In this document: positions 49,496-60,070 of the stretch, piece after piece
Numbering within the stretch: the first letter of the stretch is position 1
How the letters are laid out: each line of letters opens with the position of its first letter
DNA from: Siphlonurus alternatus
Taxonomy: Eukaryota; Arthropoda; Insecta; Ephemeroptera; Siphlonuridae
Assembly (NCBI GenBank): GCA_949825025.1
Contig: OX463778.1
Span: 9,166,733-9,230,732, forward strand
Length of the DNA stretch: 64,000 bases
Direction of reading: 5' to 3'
The notes under the pieces: model-generated
The model's database searches: none
What the model was told of the DNA's origin: nothing
The model's input: the letters and a program-made list of their open reading frames with translations, nothing else
Made by a program: the position numbers and the translations under genes

Positions 49496-49700
49496 CTTAA
49501 ATTGCCTGCATGCATGGCAATATAATCACGACAGGAAATCTTATTAAGTTTGCAGATTGAAGGAACCAAGGGCAGGGGATGTTAATGTCATGGGCGAAGA
49601 GACTAGAGGAGGGGGGGGGGGGATGGGAGAGAAACCGGCAGCTGGGAGTGTGAGAGGTATTCGAGACCTACGAGATGAGTATACGATCTCGTCGGCCTTG

Positions 49701-49742
49701 TATAAAGTATGTGATCGCCCGGGCCTGGACCGCGGGACCAGC
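49701..49742 (+). promoter_or_regulatory. Core promoter of gene 4
   Basis: TATAAA at 49701-49706. The ACCAGCCAC block, shared with gene 3, follows about 31 bases on, and then about 45 bases of 5' UTR. Confidence 0.6.
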
Positions 49743-49781
49743 CACTTTCTTCTCTCCGAACTGTACGTGTCTCTTAACGTG

Positions 49782-52700
49782 ATGGCTCCACCCAAGTCGC
49801 TTCTGCTGATGGCGATTATGGTCATCGCTGCAGTTCAGGCAGCAAAGAAATTACGTGAGTTCATTATGACGTCATACAGGTGAATGGTTCAGTCAGGAAA
49901 ATGTAAAACGACGTAACTTTAATATGTATATGTCATTTATGTGTGTCCGACCTTGACAAACTAGAATCAGTAAAAGCCATGTTTGTGAAGAGACTGCTAT
50001 GTATGTCTACCGAAATTCACCGAGACAAGACTATAGCTTATAAACTGATAGAATTCAATTATTTTATTTCAGAAATAAAAAAATATGTTCAAACTTCAAA
50101 CGACGAATCAGTATTCTGACTTTTCCTAGCTGTTTGAAATCAAAATGCTGAAAATATTAATCCCGAGTTTTACAGCACTGATGATATGAAAAATAAAAAA
50201 TAGTGTTTGCCTAAACTAGATTAATCCAATTTTATAAATGTATTAACTTGCCAAGCTCATTTGTAAATCCTCTGGTTATCATAACAGCTGAATAATCTTG
50301 AATTTGCAAATTGTGTAACCAGCATTGTACTAGCCAATAATTCATAATTCATAATTATTTATTGCTTTTCGATTGTACAACAATATAAGTACGTCAGATA
50401 CATAATCACAGTAAAAGTTATAAAGATCGTCAATTCACTATCACATAAAAAAAAAACAACATAACATTGGTACAAAAAAAAAAGGAAAAAATTGCCCTGC
50501 ATTGTCATAAATAATGTTCCAGCTAATATGCAACTAATTTGGCAATTTCCATACAATGACATATATATATACACTTGAGATGATATCAGTATATAATTCT
50601 TTATCGTTATATATTTATAAAAGCATTGTCACACCAAGAATATTATGAGCAAATATAAACACACTATCCGGTATTAAAGACCTGGAATACAATACAACAA
50701 GAATATAACTTACATAACATCCATATAATACAAAAAAAAAAATATATATATATATACATATATATATACATATATATATATACACATACAAATATACATA
50801 GATATATATCTTACCCAAACATGCATCATATTTGATTCAATGCATTTTGTAATCAAGCATTAAGAAAGATATAAAAAATAATTTGTATGAAAGATTAATC
50901 CTTCAACTACTTATTAGAGAAAACTGTATCTGAACTAACAACACTAATATGCTAATCTGAAACACTGAATTTTTCACCCAAATACTCCTTAGCACTATAA
51001 TAACATTTCTTAACAAGAAAGCCTTTTAATAATTTGGGGAAGTTTCTCTGGTCCATTTTTGTCTTTAAAAATGTCAGTAGGTGATTAAAAAATGACGCAC
51101 ACATCACGCGCGGATCACTGTCAGCGAATGAATGTTTATGTTTTTCGACAGATATGTCATTCTTATTTCTCAAGTTATATTTATGATTATCATGGTTTTT
51201 TATAAATAGTTCAGGGTGCTTTCGGAGAAATTTAATGCATTCATAAATATAAAGTGATGGTAAAGTCAAAATTTCTAGCTCCGGAAATAAGGACTTACAT
51301 GAGTATTGGCACTGTTTGAAACATATTGTCCTAATTGCCCGTTTCTGGAGTATAAAAGCTCTTTTTGTGTGAGAGGAGGCACCCCAAAAAATGATACCAT
51401 AAGCAAGTTGTGATTGAAAATAGGCATAGTATAAAGAGCACAGTGACCTCTTATCCAGCAATGGTCTCAATTTAAATAATAAAAAGCAGGCTTTAACTAG
51501 CTTAGAACAAAGAGAGCTGATATGTGACGACCAACCCAGTGAGTCTGTAATTGTCAAGCCAAGAAATTTTGTCTCCTGTACTACATTGATGCTCTTGTGG
51601 TTCAAAAATAGGAGAGGAGAAAGGATCATATCAATTCCCGGACTATGAAAAGTCAACATTTTTGTTTTATTTACATTTAACTTAAGGGTGTTTGTCTCAC
51701 ACCAATGAGCCATTTTGTGCACTTCCGTCTGAATATCCGAGACGATAGAGAAATCATGGGGCTTAGCAAGTGGAATAGAATGCGATGTATCGTCCGCATA
51801 ATTGTCCAGTTGGCCTAATGTAAATATATTAAAAATGTCATTCGTATCAACAATATAAAGGAAACCTCCTAATATGGAACCTTGAGGAACTCCACTGGTT
51901 ATGGGTCTATTCTTAGATCTAACACTCAAAATGCCAGTTTCACTGGTGTGTTTTATTTCGACTACTTGCGACCTCCCAGTGAGGTAAGAACGAAACCAAT
52001 TTAATGCGGTTCCTCTCACACCATATGCTTCGAGCTTTTTTTAAAATTTGTCCATGATCAATAGTATCAAAAGCCTTACTCATGTCATATGCTAGTGTAA
52101 TACATTCTTTATTAGCATCAATAGAGTCAAGAATTTTACTAATTATGTTGAATAACGCCAAATTCGTAGATTTGCCTTTCTGAAAACAGTATTGCCTCGG
52201 AGATATTATGTTATGTCTTTCGAAAAAGTTCTCTAACCTTGATAACATAAGAAATTCTAGGATTTTAGAGGGTGCTTACCATTTAAATATATGTAAATCT
52301 AGAGTCAAACCTTTTCAAACCTATCAGCTATTATGCTAAGGGAGACTAAATGTAATCCCTATTTTAAATATAATGTAAATACAGCATATTAAGTACCAAG
52401 ATTTTCTTTGTTTTTTTTTTTATATCATGTATTTACAATGTTTGATATATATTATGATGTACAAGCTCAATATCGCCCGTCAATATTTCTATATCGCTTA
52501 ATTGTTTGTCCGTATTTTTGTATATACTTATATGTCTATAATATACTGCTAGTTTTATATTACTTTTATTATATACATGTATATGTAAAAAAAATTGTTT
52601 TTTAATAAAAAACTAAAAAAAAAAAAAAAATAAAAAACTAATAAGAATATGTGTGTCATGTAACGTGTCTTTAAACAAAATATTTACTTTCGTAATACGT

Positions 52701-55698
52701 ACTTTGTATTTATTTTGTGCTGTCTCCTAAAATATAAAAAAAAAAAAATTAAATGATCGACACATAATGCCAATTATAATTATATTATGTGAAATTACGA
52801 AAGTGCAATTAACAATAAATCAATATCATAAAAAATTAATAGATTTTTTAAAGTATTGATTACTTTAATTAAATTATTATTTATTCACTTTTACTTTGAT
52901 TTATTATAATTTTCATATCCAAAAGTGCATATAAGTGTGATATTTAATCAACAAACTAGTTGAACCATGCAAAGAGACCATTTTAGCTTTAAAATCGGAC
53001 AAATGGATGAAAATTTGCGAAGACAATTTTCATATATTTATTATTATTTTAATTATTTTATTATGTAGATTTTCACGTATCATGTATAGCATCAAGAATA
53101 TTGATAAAAAAAAATATAATTTTCATTTTTTTTTTTAACTTTCTTGCTGTCATGTGTACATAATTATTCTCCACTTTAACAATATTATATCTAAACAGCT
53201 GTAAACTACTAATAGCGGTGTAGTACAAATTTAATACTAAACCAAGATAATTCTGGCATATTTTTATTTTTATTGATACGAGATAACAACCTCCCCCCGT
53301 TATGTCTGAATTATTTGTTCATATTTTTCAAAGTCCTGTAAATAATAATTATGAAAAGATTGAGGCTTTTAGTCATGACTGACGTCTCTTGGAGGCGTGG
53401 CCATGAAAAACAAATTTCTATAACAAAAATAATAATCAGAGTGGCATAATAATTTTGTACCCTCTATTCTTTAATGCAAGTTTTCCACTTAACAATCTTG
53501 ATTTTTTTTTTTCCTATTACAATATTATTATATAACTTACATTGGTCCAATTTTGAATTGACTTGATATCTACTAAGCAGCCACCAAAGGTGCTAGATCT
53601 TCCACCCTTGCTCTGTTACAGCTCACTTCATCCAGGTTTGTCATCGCTCAGACCCTGACCTGGATGGCTGTGTACTCAAGTCCATCGAGTCCCTGCGCGG
53701 CCGTCTCGGAAGAGGTAAGTAATCCTAAATATCCTCCCCCTGGATCCACGACTGACTTACCATCCCTTACCTGAGACCACCCCTAAACACACAAACTTGA
53801 CATTTCGCTAAAGCTTTATTATATATTAGGCCTCTTGGTAGCGCAGTAGATAAGGCTGTCGCTCGGAAGGCTCAGGTTCGGAGCTCGCACTTTCCGAGTG
53901 ATAGTTAGTGCTTGCATGCATATCCTTTATTAATATGCTGCAAATGGCTGCTGCGGCTAGGATCAGTAAATATTTATGGGCAATGACTGCTTGGTCCACA
54001 GACCCGAAGCCAATAATAAAAATTCAATTCAAGAATTCAAGGATCACTGCGTGTGTATAGGGCTAGGCTTAACAGCTAGGTCTATATATACATTTTGCTC
54101 CGGCTAGTCCGGCTAGTATAGATAGACCACGCCAGTACAAGAGAAAGCTCGGGACAGTTCACCAATCCACCGCATAAAATCATCCATTTTTATCATGCAC
54201 ATATTATACATTTCATTGAGCTTGCCCATTGGTGTGATATAGAACACATTTTTAGAGCCCCCTCGATCCCCTCCCTCCCGATCTCCCCAAGCCCAGAGCT
54301 GTATTAGGTTGCGTCTCAAAACGCAATTCATCCCCTTCAATATGCTTTAACCTCCTTAGTCCCCAAAAATTGTTAAAAACGTTATAGAGTTCATTCCTAT
54401 GTGCCGAATGCAAATTGAATGAGCACTATAGTTTTGGTTACGTAGACGGTACCCGTGGATACTAACGTGCTGGTGTTAATTTCCAGGTATCCCCCAGCTG
54501 CAGGTTCCCGGCTACGAGCCCCTGATGATCCCTGGTGTCCACATTGACAGCTTCACGGACGCCCTCGAGATCAACGCCAACCTGGAGAACTTCAAGGTGT
54601 CCGGAGCAAGCAAATTCATCATCACCAGTCTCAAGTAAGTCCGCGCGACAGGTGGCAGCACACTTCGCAAAAGTTTCTCCTGATGCCATATATCTGTTGT
54701 TTCGTTGTTTCTAAATTGGCTATAAATTCTAACGGATTCTTTTATTCTTTCGGAAGCAAAAGTTCAGATGTCCCATTTAAAACTTTTTATTCCAAGACAC
54801 ACGTCCAATAGAGGCTTCAAGTGAGTGCGTCCACGCTGCGCAACTGTTGTCGCTAAGGTCTATATTGCACTTGAAAATGAAGCAATTAAAGTGTTTTTTT
54901 AACTTTTCTCGTAATTTAAGTAAAAAATCTAAATCTTGAATTATCTACTGTATTTTCCAGTTTGGACCCAAGTTCCGTAATGGAATTTTCCCTAAAAAAT
55001 CTTATTCTTAGTGAAAAAAACAATTCATGTTTTTTTTTTACATTAATATATAGGATAGAATGATGGAACACCGAAAAATCAGCTGACTTGAAGCCTCTAT
55101 TGATCCTCGTGTTCTTCGACAGGATGAACCTGGATGACAACGGCTTGACGGCGAAGGTGAGCCTCAAGCTGCCCGAGCTGCAGTTCTCCACCGAATTTGA
55201 CGTGAACGGCCGTCTGCTGGCCGTGCCACTCACCGGCAAGGGATCCGTGGACGGAAATCTCAGTAAGTCAACCATCGATACACCTCAGATGTCCAAACTT
55301 GTCCTTTACTAGAGACAGTTTTTCATTTTATAATGACATGTTGTATAATGATAGTCCATCGATTTAATAGACAAAATGAAATTATGTTTGTTCGGCTAGC
55401 ATGATGATCAGAGACCCTATATACAGAGACCTCCATGTCTTATGACCAGAAATTTGATCAGAGCTTCACTGTAACTGAGAGTGGCGGCGCTGCTAAATGT
55501 TTGGCACGGCCCGGTTCTTGCTGGCTGAAAGCGAAATTGCCCGCGCAGCCAGCGAGAACCCGGGCCGTGCCGCTGCGATTTAGTGGCGCCGCCACTCTCA
55601 GTTACAGTGAAGCTCGGCCAAGCTGGTCAAATTTCTGGCCATAAGACACGGAGGTCTCTGTAGGGTCTCTGATTATCATGGTAGCCGAACAAATATAT

Positions 55699-55784
<86 letters not shown>

Positions 55785-57516
55785 ATATATAGGCTTTAGT
55801 CAAAATCACTCAATCAGTGTTTAAATTAATTTACTAACAACTTATTAACTTACATTGCAGTATCGACCTAATTTTTTTTATTGCAGAAATGGATAGAGGG
55901 TGCTGCATGCAAAGCTATGTTATCCTGATTTTATTCAGATTTTTTACAGCCCTGGAATTATTTTAAAAAAATTATTGAAAGTTCTTTTTGTGATGTCACG
56001 AGGCGTCTCTCCTTAAGAAAAGGATAGGACTTGACGCCGCGTGACGTCACAATAATTTTTTTAAAAAAACTTCAGGGCTGTAAAAAATCAGGGTGTTGTA
56101 ACTATGCACTCTCTATTCATTTCTGTAATAAAAAAAATTGAGGTCGATACTCCATAATTATGAATTCATTTGATACAAATTAATTCTTTAATTATCTTCA
56201 TTGCATACTGTGGGAGTATTAGTACTAAAATTAATAAAACTCTCCCTCAGTGCTACACTAAAAACAAAGGTTAGTACGACCTCCCACAACATATCTCAGG
56301 GTAGACCCTTCCAAGAAATCTGGCTGACTCAGGTTGTGTTTTAGCGGACGTGAGTGCCGACCTGATCATTCAGGGAACTGTGGTGGAGCGCAAGAACAAG
56401 AAGTACCTTCAGATCGCTGGAGTGACCTCTGATATTCGTCTGGGAGACTCGACCCAGCTCAGCTTTAAGGGACCCAAACAGGGGAAAGTACCTCAACAGG
56501 GAATCAGTGAGTATAATGATGTTGATGACCTCTTTTGTAACTTCTGCAAAGATGTGGTAAACTTCGTAAATTTAGGAGCACAAGTGACATCAGTAAATCT
56601 AAAAACTTAAAATATCCGGTTTTTATTTAGTTTCTATTCACTTATTCAATGCAAAATCTGCAATTGTCACTTTTATAATAAAAAAGTACTTGTGGAGGCG
56701 GTTTTATGTTACATGTTTTCATCATTGATTGTTATTTGAGGGAAATAGAAAACCTGCATACGTGAAGATGATTTGCACGAAGTCACAATGTTTTGCAGTA
56801 CGATTTAAAGGTCCAAATATTTTATAAAAAAAATATTTAGACTACTTTTTGACTAATTTTTGTTATTTTACTTTTTTAATCATATTGATAACATGGCAAG
56901 GTCCCCGAAAATGAGTAGCCAATCGTTGCCCTGGACTCCCTGGAGAATGGGCAACCTGCATGAAATTTTTTTATTGCAGAAATGAATAGAGAGTACCAAA
57001 TTATGCTACTTTAATTTTTTTCAGGTTTTTTAAGTTCCAGAATTATTTTTAAATAATAAATAATAACAATTAATTAATAATAATTAAATAATTAATTTTC
57101 AAAGTGTGGCCACGCTCACTGGAGGCATCAATAGGCATCTAGGCCCTATCCTTTTTAATAAGGATTTTGGGGTGCTAACTTATTAACTTACGGAACTTTT
57201 AAATAATTATTTAAAAATAGTTCCAGGACTAAAAAATTTTTTTTAAATAAATAAGAAATTCAGAGTAGCATAATTTGATACCCTCTACTCATTTCTGTAA
57301 TGAAATTTTTTCATACAAATTGCCAATTTCAAAGATACCTTTCTGAGCACGTCTCGTGTTTCAGGCTCTGTGGCCACCAGTTTCATCAACAATAACAAAG
57401 GTGAGGTACTGCAGCTGATCAAGCCCATCCTCGAGGACACCGTGAACGAGATTTTCAAGGAGATCGCGAACCGTATCTTCCAGGTTGTGCCTTACGACAC
57501 CCTGCTGCCCGAGTAA
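49782..57516 (+). CDS. Takeout/JHBP-family secreted protein, gene 4 of array
   Basis: Spliced gene, 255 residues. Exons: 49782-49854, 53622-53714, 54487-54634, 55123-55262, 56345-56506, 57365-57516 (TAA). Phases 1,1,2,1,1. Signal peptide MAPPKSLLLMAIMVIAAVQA. Cys 31 and 41 frame HRSDPDLDG; GIPQLQVPGYEPLMIPGV follows. It differs from gene 3 by scattered substitutions plus two extra codons in exon 4 (around DDNGLTAK) and one in exon 5 (DSTQLSF against DSKLNF). Possible N-glycosylation at N150-L-T, absent in gene 3. Expected function as for the other members; the substitutions lie in secreted ligand-carrier sequence, so subfunctionalisation is possible but unproven. Intron 1 contains a LINE, intron 3 a family B MITE that ends 25 bp before exon 4. 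All splice sites remain canonical. Confidence 0.93.
50340..52275 (-). mobile_element. 5'-truncated LINE (Jockey/CR1-like), minus strand
   Basis: The 3' end is probably the short AATTATG repeat at 50338-50358 preceded by GCAATAAAT. The 5' end is lost in the middle of the reverse transcriptase, at the SKILEF motif. The endonuclease is absent, so this copy cannot move by itself. Confidence 0.75.
50952..52270 (-). pseudogene. Reverse transcriptase of a non-LTR retrotransposon, frameshifted
   Basis: The upstream part (frame ending at 51940) carries SKILEF, FQKGKSTNLALFNI and DMSKAFDTIDH; the downstream part (frame from about 52040 to the stop at 50952) carries LNWFRSYLTGR, GVPQGSILG and the catalytic YADDT. 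These are the ordered fingers and palm motifs of LINE reverse transcriptases of the Jockey/CR1 group. The two frames join at a run of seven A (minus strand; 52036-52042), where one extra base explains the shift. The residue after GVPQGSILG is Gly and not the usual Pro. The C-terminal part (HTKRAFILQKRAIRTI) is typical. Not functional: truncated and frameshifted. Confidence 0.9.
52750..53215 (+). other. Intron 1 segment inverted relative to gene 3
   Basis: Partner of 39265-39715 in reverse complement. Sequence beyond it (GATAATTCTGG, then GAGATAACAACCTCCCC at 53245-53300) is again collinear with gene 3 (39770-39825). Confidence 0.8.
53385..53490. mobile_element. Half of a family A MITE before gene 4 exon 2
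   Basis: TCTTGGAGGCGTGGCCATG ... TACCCTCTATTC and AATGCAAGTTTTCCACTT correspond to the right arm, at the same place as 42830-42962 in gene 3. Confidence 0.6.
53828..54030 (+). mobile_element. tRNA-derived SINE in gene 4 intron 2
   Basis: GGCCTCTTGGTAGCGCAGTA with AGATAAGGC (A-box) and, 42 bases on, GGTTCGGAGCTC (B-box) form a tRNA head. The tail contains GGCAATGACTGCTTGGTCCA and CAGACCCGAAGCCAATAA, which recurs at 48850-48905. Shared with gene 3 intron 2. Confidence 0.65.
54811..55097. mobile_element. Family B MITE, intact, in gene 4 intron 3
   Basis: 287 bp, ends GAGGCTTCAAGT and ACTTGAAGCCTC, TA duplications at 54809-54810 and 55098-55099. Its right end lies 25 bases before exon 4. Gene 3 has no copy here. 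Confidence 0.88.
55388..55693. mobile_element. 305-bp GC-rich palindrome in gene 4 intron 4
   Basis: TGTTCGGCTAGCATGATGAT at the left and ATCATGGTAGCCGAACA at the right. The arms of about 140 bp contain CTGTAACTGAGAGTGGCGGC and GGCACGGCCCGG. Likely a recent foldback transposon; the open frame through it is not a gene. Confidence 0.88.
55692..55790. repeat. (AT)n microsatellite
   Basis: About 100 bp of TA with two small interruptions, adjoining the palindrome. Confidence 0.95.
55856..56155. mobile_element. Family A' MITE in gene 4 intron 4
   Basis: ATTGCAGTATCGACCTAATT at the left, AATTGAGGTCGATACTCCAT at the right, central GTGATGTCACGAGGCGTC. Not present in gene 3. Confidence 0.8.
56946..57325. 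mobile_element. Family A MITE in gene 4 intron 5
   Basis: AATGGGCAACCTGCATGAAA at the left, TTTCATACAAATTGCCA at the right. An AT-rich expansion (57050-57100) has grown in one arm. Ends 40 bp before exon 6. Gene 3 lacks it. Confidence 0.75.
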
Positions 57517-57564
57517 ACACCACGTCAGGACGAGAGCGGAGAAGCTTGAGTTGTAAAAATCCTT

Positions 57565-57830
57565 AAATGTGGATTTTTATGAGCGATTTTTATCTTGCGA
57601 CTCGAAGCGAATAAAGCGCACCTGCTACACCATCCATTGGCGGCCATATTTGGCGATTAGAAGAGAAAAGTGCATCGTATGCGGCGGTGAATTCGTCGGT
57701 AATCGCGTTAATTACGATGCTCTTTTTCTTTTAATCGCCAAATATGGCCACCAATGGATGCTACAGCAAGTGTGCTGCATTATACGCTTCGCGTCGCATT
57801 ATAAAAATCGACATGAAAATCCACCTGTTT
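57565..57830. repeat. Foldback element directly after gene 4
   Basis: AATGTGGATTTTTATGAGCG at the left and CATGAAAATCCACCTG at the right. CATCCATTGGCGGCCATATT and its complement AATATGGCCACCAATGGATG sit in the arms. Starts about 50 bases after the stop codon and may be transcribed in the 3' UTR. AATAAA at 57610 lies in it. Confidence 0.7.
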
Positions 57831-58094
57831 AAGAAGTCTTCTTTGGAACAGCATGAAAACCTTATCTATCTAATTTACTGCATTTAAAAGACATGGAAAT
57901 TTGTCACTAACCTCATTTAGAGAATAACATATATTATAAGTACATATTATTTTATCAGTGAGAGTTGCTACTAACATACGGACACACATTTATATCATAT
58001 TAATCAGGAATCTTATCCATTATATATCTCCCCCTAAACATAGACGGCGGTGACAGAGTACAATAAAAATTAATGGCATTATCGACCGACGTCC

Positions 58095-58270
58095 GCAGCC
58101 TGTGATTGGGAGAAAATACAAAGACGTAGATCACCTACAAGTGATGCTGCAACTTGACCCTTTAAATACCCCAACCCTTGCGACCGCAAGCATTCACACT
58201 ACAACATCGGAGGTGACAACATATCATCTCACCATGTATCAATGTATTGTGTTGTAACGAATAAATGTAT
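58095..58270 (+). promoter_or_regulatory. Orphan promoter-like segment or solo LTR
   Basis: Inverted CCAAT (GATTGG, 58104-58109), a TATA-like TTTAAATACC (58161-58170), a possible start near GCATTCACAC (58189-58198), an ATG in CACCATG followed by only six more codons and a stop, then AATAAA at 58259-58264. No coding exon follows. It fits either the promoter left from a lost gene or a retroviral-type LTR. Confidence 0.35.
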
Positions 58271-58489
58271 TCAAATAAATTCATGTGCGTCTCAATTATT
58301 AACTATATAAATAAAAAAACCCACTAATTAATATAACCTCAGCCACAAATTTATCATTTTTGAGCACTGCGAGAACTAATGTACAATTTTTTCATCAGGC
58401 ATCAGTTTAATCAAGCGCTTCAAGTGTTGAATTTCTGTCGCTTGAAGTGCGGATCTGATAAAAAAAAACGCTTCAATATACTGCATGGC

Positions 58490-58800
58490 AATTTGTATTG
58501 CAAATATAAATATTGGGTACCGAATTATGTTACTTAGATTTTTTTTTTCATTTATTTATTTATTTTTTAAATCCCAGAACTATTATTAAAAATTATAAAA
58601 AAAAATCTGCAAGTTCTGTTGGTCCCCCTGGATTCTTAATAAAAAAAAATATAGTCTAAACGCCTATTGAAGCCTCCAGGGGGTGTGGCTACAGTTTCAA
58701 TTATTATTTTTTAAAAAAATTCCTGGACTCTAAAATATCTGAAAAAAAACAGCGTATCATAATTTAATACCTTCTATTCATTTGTGCAATTAAATGCACA
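58490..58800. mobile_element. Family A MITE, degenerate ends
   Basis: GCAATTTGTATTGCAAATAT ... CCTCCAGGGGGTGTGGC ... TACCTTCTATTCATTTGTGC keep the family order. The terminal GGACAAC motifs are lost. Confidence 0.65.
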
Positions 58801-59619
58801 CCTAGGTTTCTAATAAAGGTGCACGACAGAAACAGATCAGGGATAACGTTGATGCTGTTCTGAGGTGTTATACCTTTTAGGATTTTCAGCAGTAGCTCAA
58901 AATGAGATCAAAAAAGCAACCAAATTGACGTCAATGTGTTGTTTAATTGTTACTCACATTAAGTTAATAATGTTGATATTTTAATACGATTTCAAGTTTG
59001 TTTTTGTTTTTAAATGTACACATACATCTCAAGATACTCCATCTAAATTTGAATAGAAAATAATAATTTACAGTGACAAAATTTGTCACAATACAACATT
59101 GTTCATGTCAAAATAGAAGATTTAATAGACATATATAATAGTTAATACTCTAAATACTATAAACATAAAAACAAAGTCACATGGATAAATCAGTCTCGTC
59201 AAGTACACAACAATCTTTTAAGCAAACTGATGAAAACAAGTAACATAATTTTTTATACATATAATAGACCCCTTATTTAAAATTAAAAATATATAAAGTA
59301 AATTTATGTATTATGAAAATTATGAATAATGCATACTAATATTATTTTTACTATATATAAATATGTAGGTTTATCCATAATATTATTTTTAGTCTCTAAA
59401 AGAAAATATATATTAATGCAAATCAAGTATATAACTATATAATAATGACATAAATTCATCAGATTAATTAATTAATCACTTTTAATCAATAACAGATGAT
59501 ATTTCTTTGTAATTTTTAAAAAATTAAAGACTTGAATAATTTAAAATAATTTAAAATATCTACGAGGAATAAAAACAAAGTTTACCTATAGCACTATGTG
59601 CGGCATTTATAACTTTTAG

Positions 59620-59830
59620 GTCATATTGCACAATACAATTTTGAATACAATTTTTCCTTGCAAGAAAATTTCATCTCCATACAAACAAAAAAATGGAGTT
59701 CAAATTTTCTTGTAAGGAAAAATTGTATGCAATAGTTAGAAAAATTGTATGGTGTAATACCGGCTTAAATGGAGATGAAATTTTCTTGCAAGGAAAAATT
59801 GTATGCAAAATTTTATCGTGTAATACGGGT
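59620..59830. repeat. Inverted and direct repeat cluster
   Basis: AATTTTTCCTTGCAAGAAAA with TTTCATCTCCAT is mirrored by ATGGAGATGAAATTTTCTTG and CAAGGAAAAATTGTATGC. The second motif occurs twice (59717 and 59790), so two related foldbacks have probably inserted here. Confidence 0.65.
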
Positions 59831-59879
59831 TTAAGTTATATTTTTATAACAAATTATTCTATTTAAGAAAATTAATGTT

Positions 59880-60070
59880 AAACGTGTTTTTTTTTTCTTT
59901 TTCATTTGATAGTAGCATTTCCCCCCATAATAAAAGTGCGACATATAATAATATAATGTTCAAATCATGCAATGAATAGATTAACATATGGCTGGCTAAT
60001 TGTCATATATACAGTACATTATAAACACGTATGGCAAAATAAATGTTTGTTTTCCGTATCATACCTGTTA
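59880..60070 (+). repeat. Flank duplicated on the other side of gene 5
   Basis: Diverged direct-repeat partner of parts of 63240-63740: landmarks ATTTGATAGTAGCATTTCCC against ATTTGACAATAGCATTCTCC, ATAATATAATGTTCAA, and TTTGTTTTCCGTATCATA against TTTGTTTTCTGTATCATA. Confidence 0.6.

Larger units (their letters stand above)
47181..49781. other. Intergenic region between genes 3 and 4
   Basis: Holds the 3' flank of gene 3, a TTAA tract (47420-47557), an A-run (47759-47780), an AT run (48473-48497), paired foldbacks (48931-49066, 49345-49495) and the gene 4 promoter. AATAAA at about 48396 may be a poly(A) site, but it is distant. No additional gene. Confidence 0.65.
49930..52645. mobile_element. 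Composite retroelement insertion in gene 4 intron 1
   Basis: Comparison with gene 3 (39176-39215), where CGTAACTTTA runs directly into TATGTGTGTCACGTAACG, shows that all of this block was added to gene 4. It holds a short + strand open stretch with LDKLESVKAMFVKRLLC (49949-50119, TGA follows), recalling the C-terminal region of LINE polyproteins; a minus-strand reverse-transcriptase remnant (50340-52275); and a + strand tail with AATAAAAAACTAAAAAA-type poly(A) ending at about 52640. AATATGT occurs on both sides and may be the target duplication. Confidence 0.65.
48690..59060 (+). repeat. Tandem duplication unit 2 (contains gene 4)
   Basis: Partner of about 38380-47870 (see there). The longer size is largely due to the 2.7-kb LINE-containing insertion in intron 1 and MITEs in introns 3, 4 and 5, while intron 1 lacks about 2.8 kb that gene 3 has (39835-42665). 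Confidence 0.8.

Noticed and set aside
53828..53900. A functional tRNA gene
   Set aside because: A- and B-box motifs are present but no full cloverleaf can be drawn, and a related degenerate copy lies at the same intron position in gene 3; a tRNA-derived SINE fits better.
55435..55644. 69-codon open frame in gene 4 intron 4
   Set aside because: Falls in the 305-bp palindrome; composition follows from the inverted repeat.
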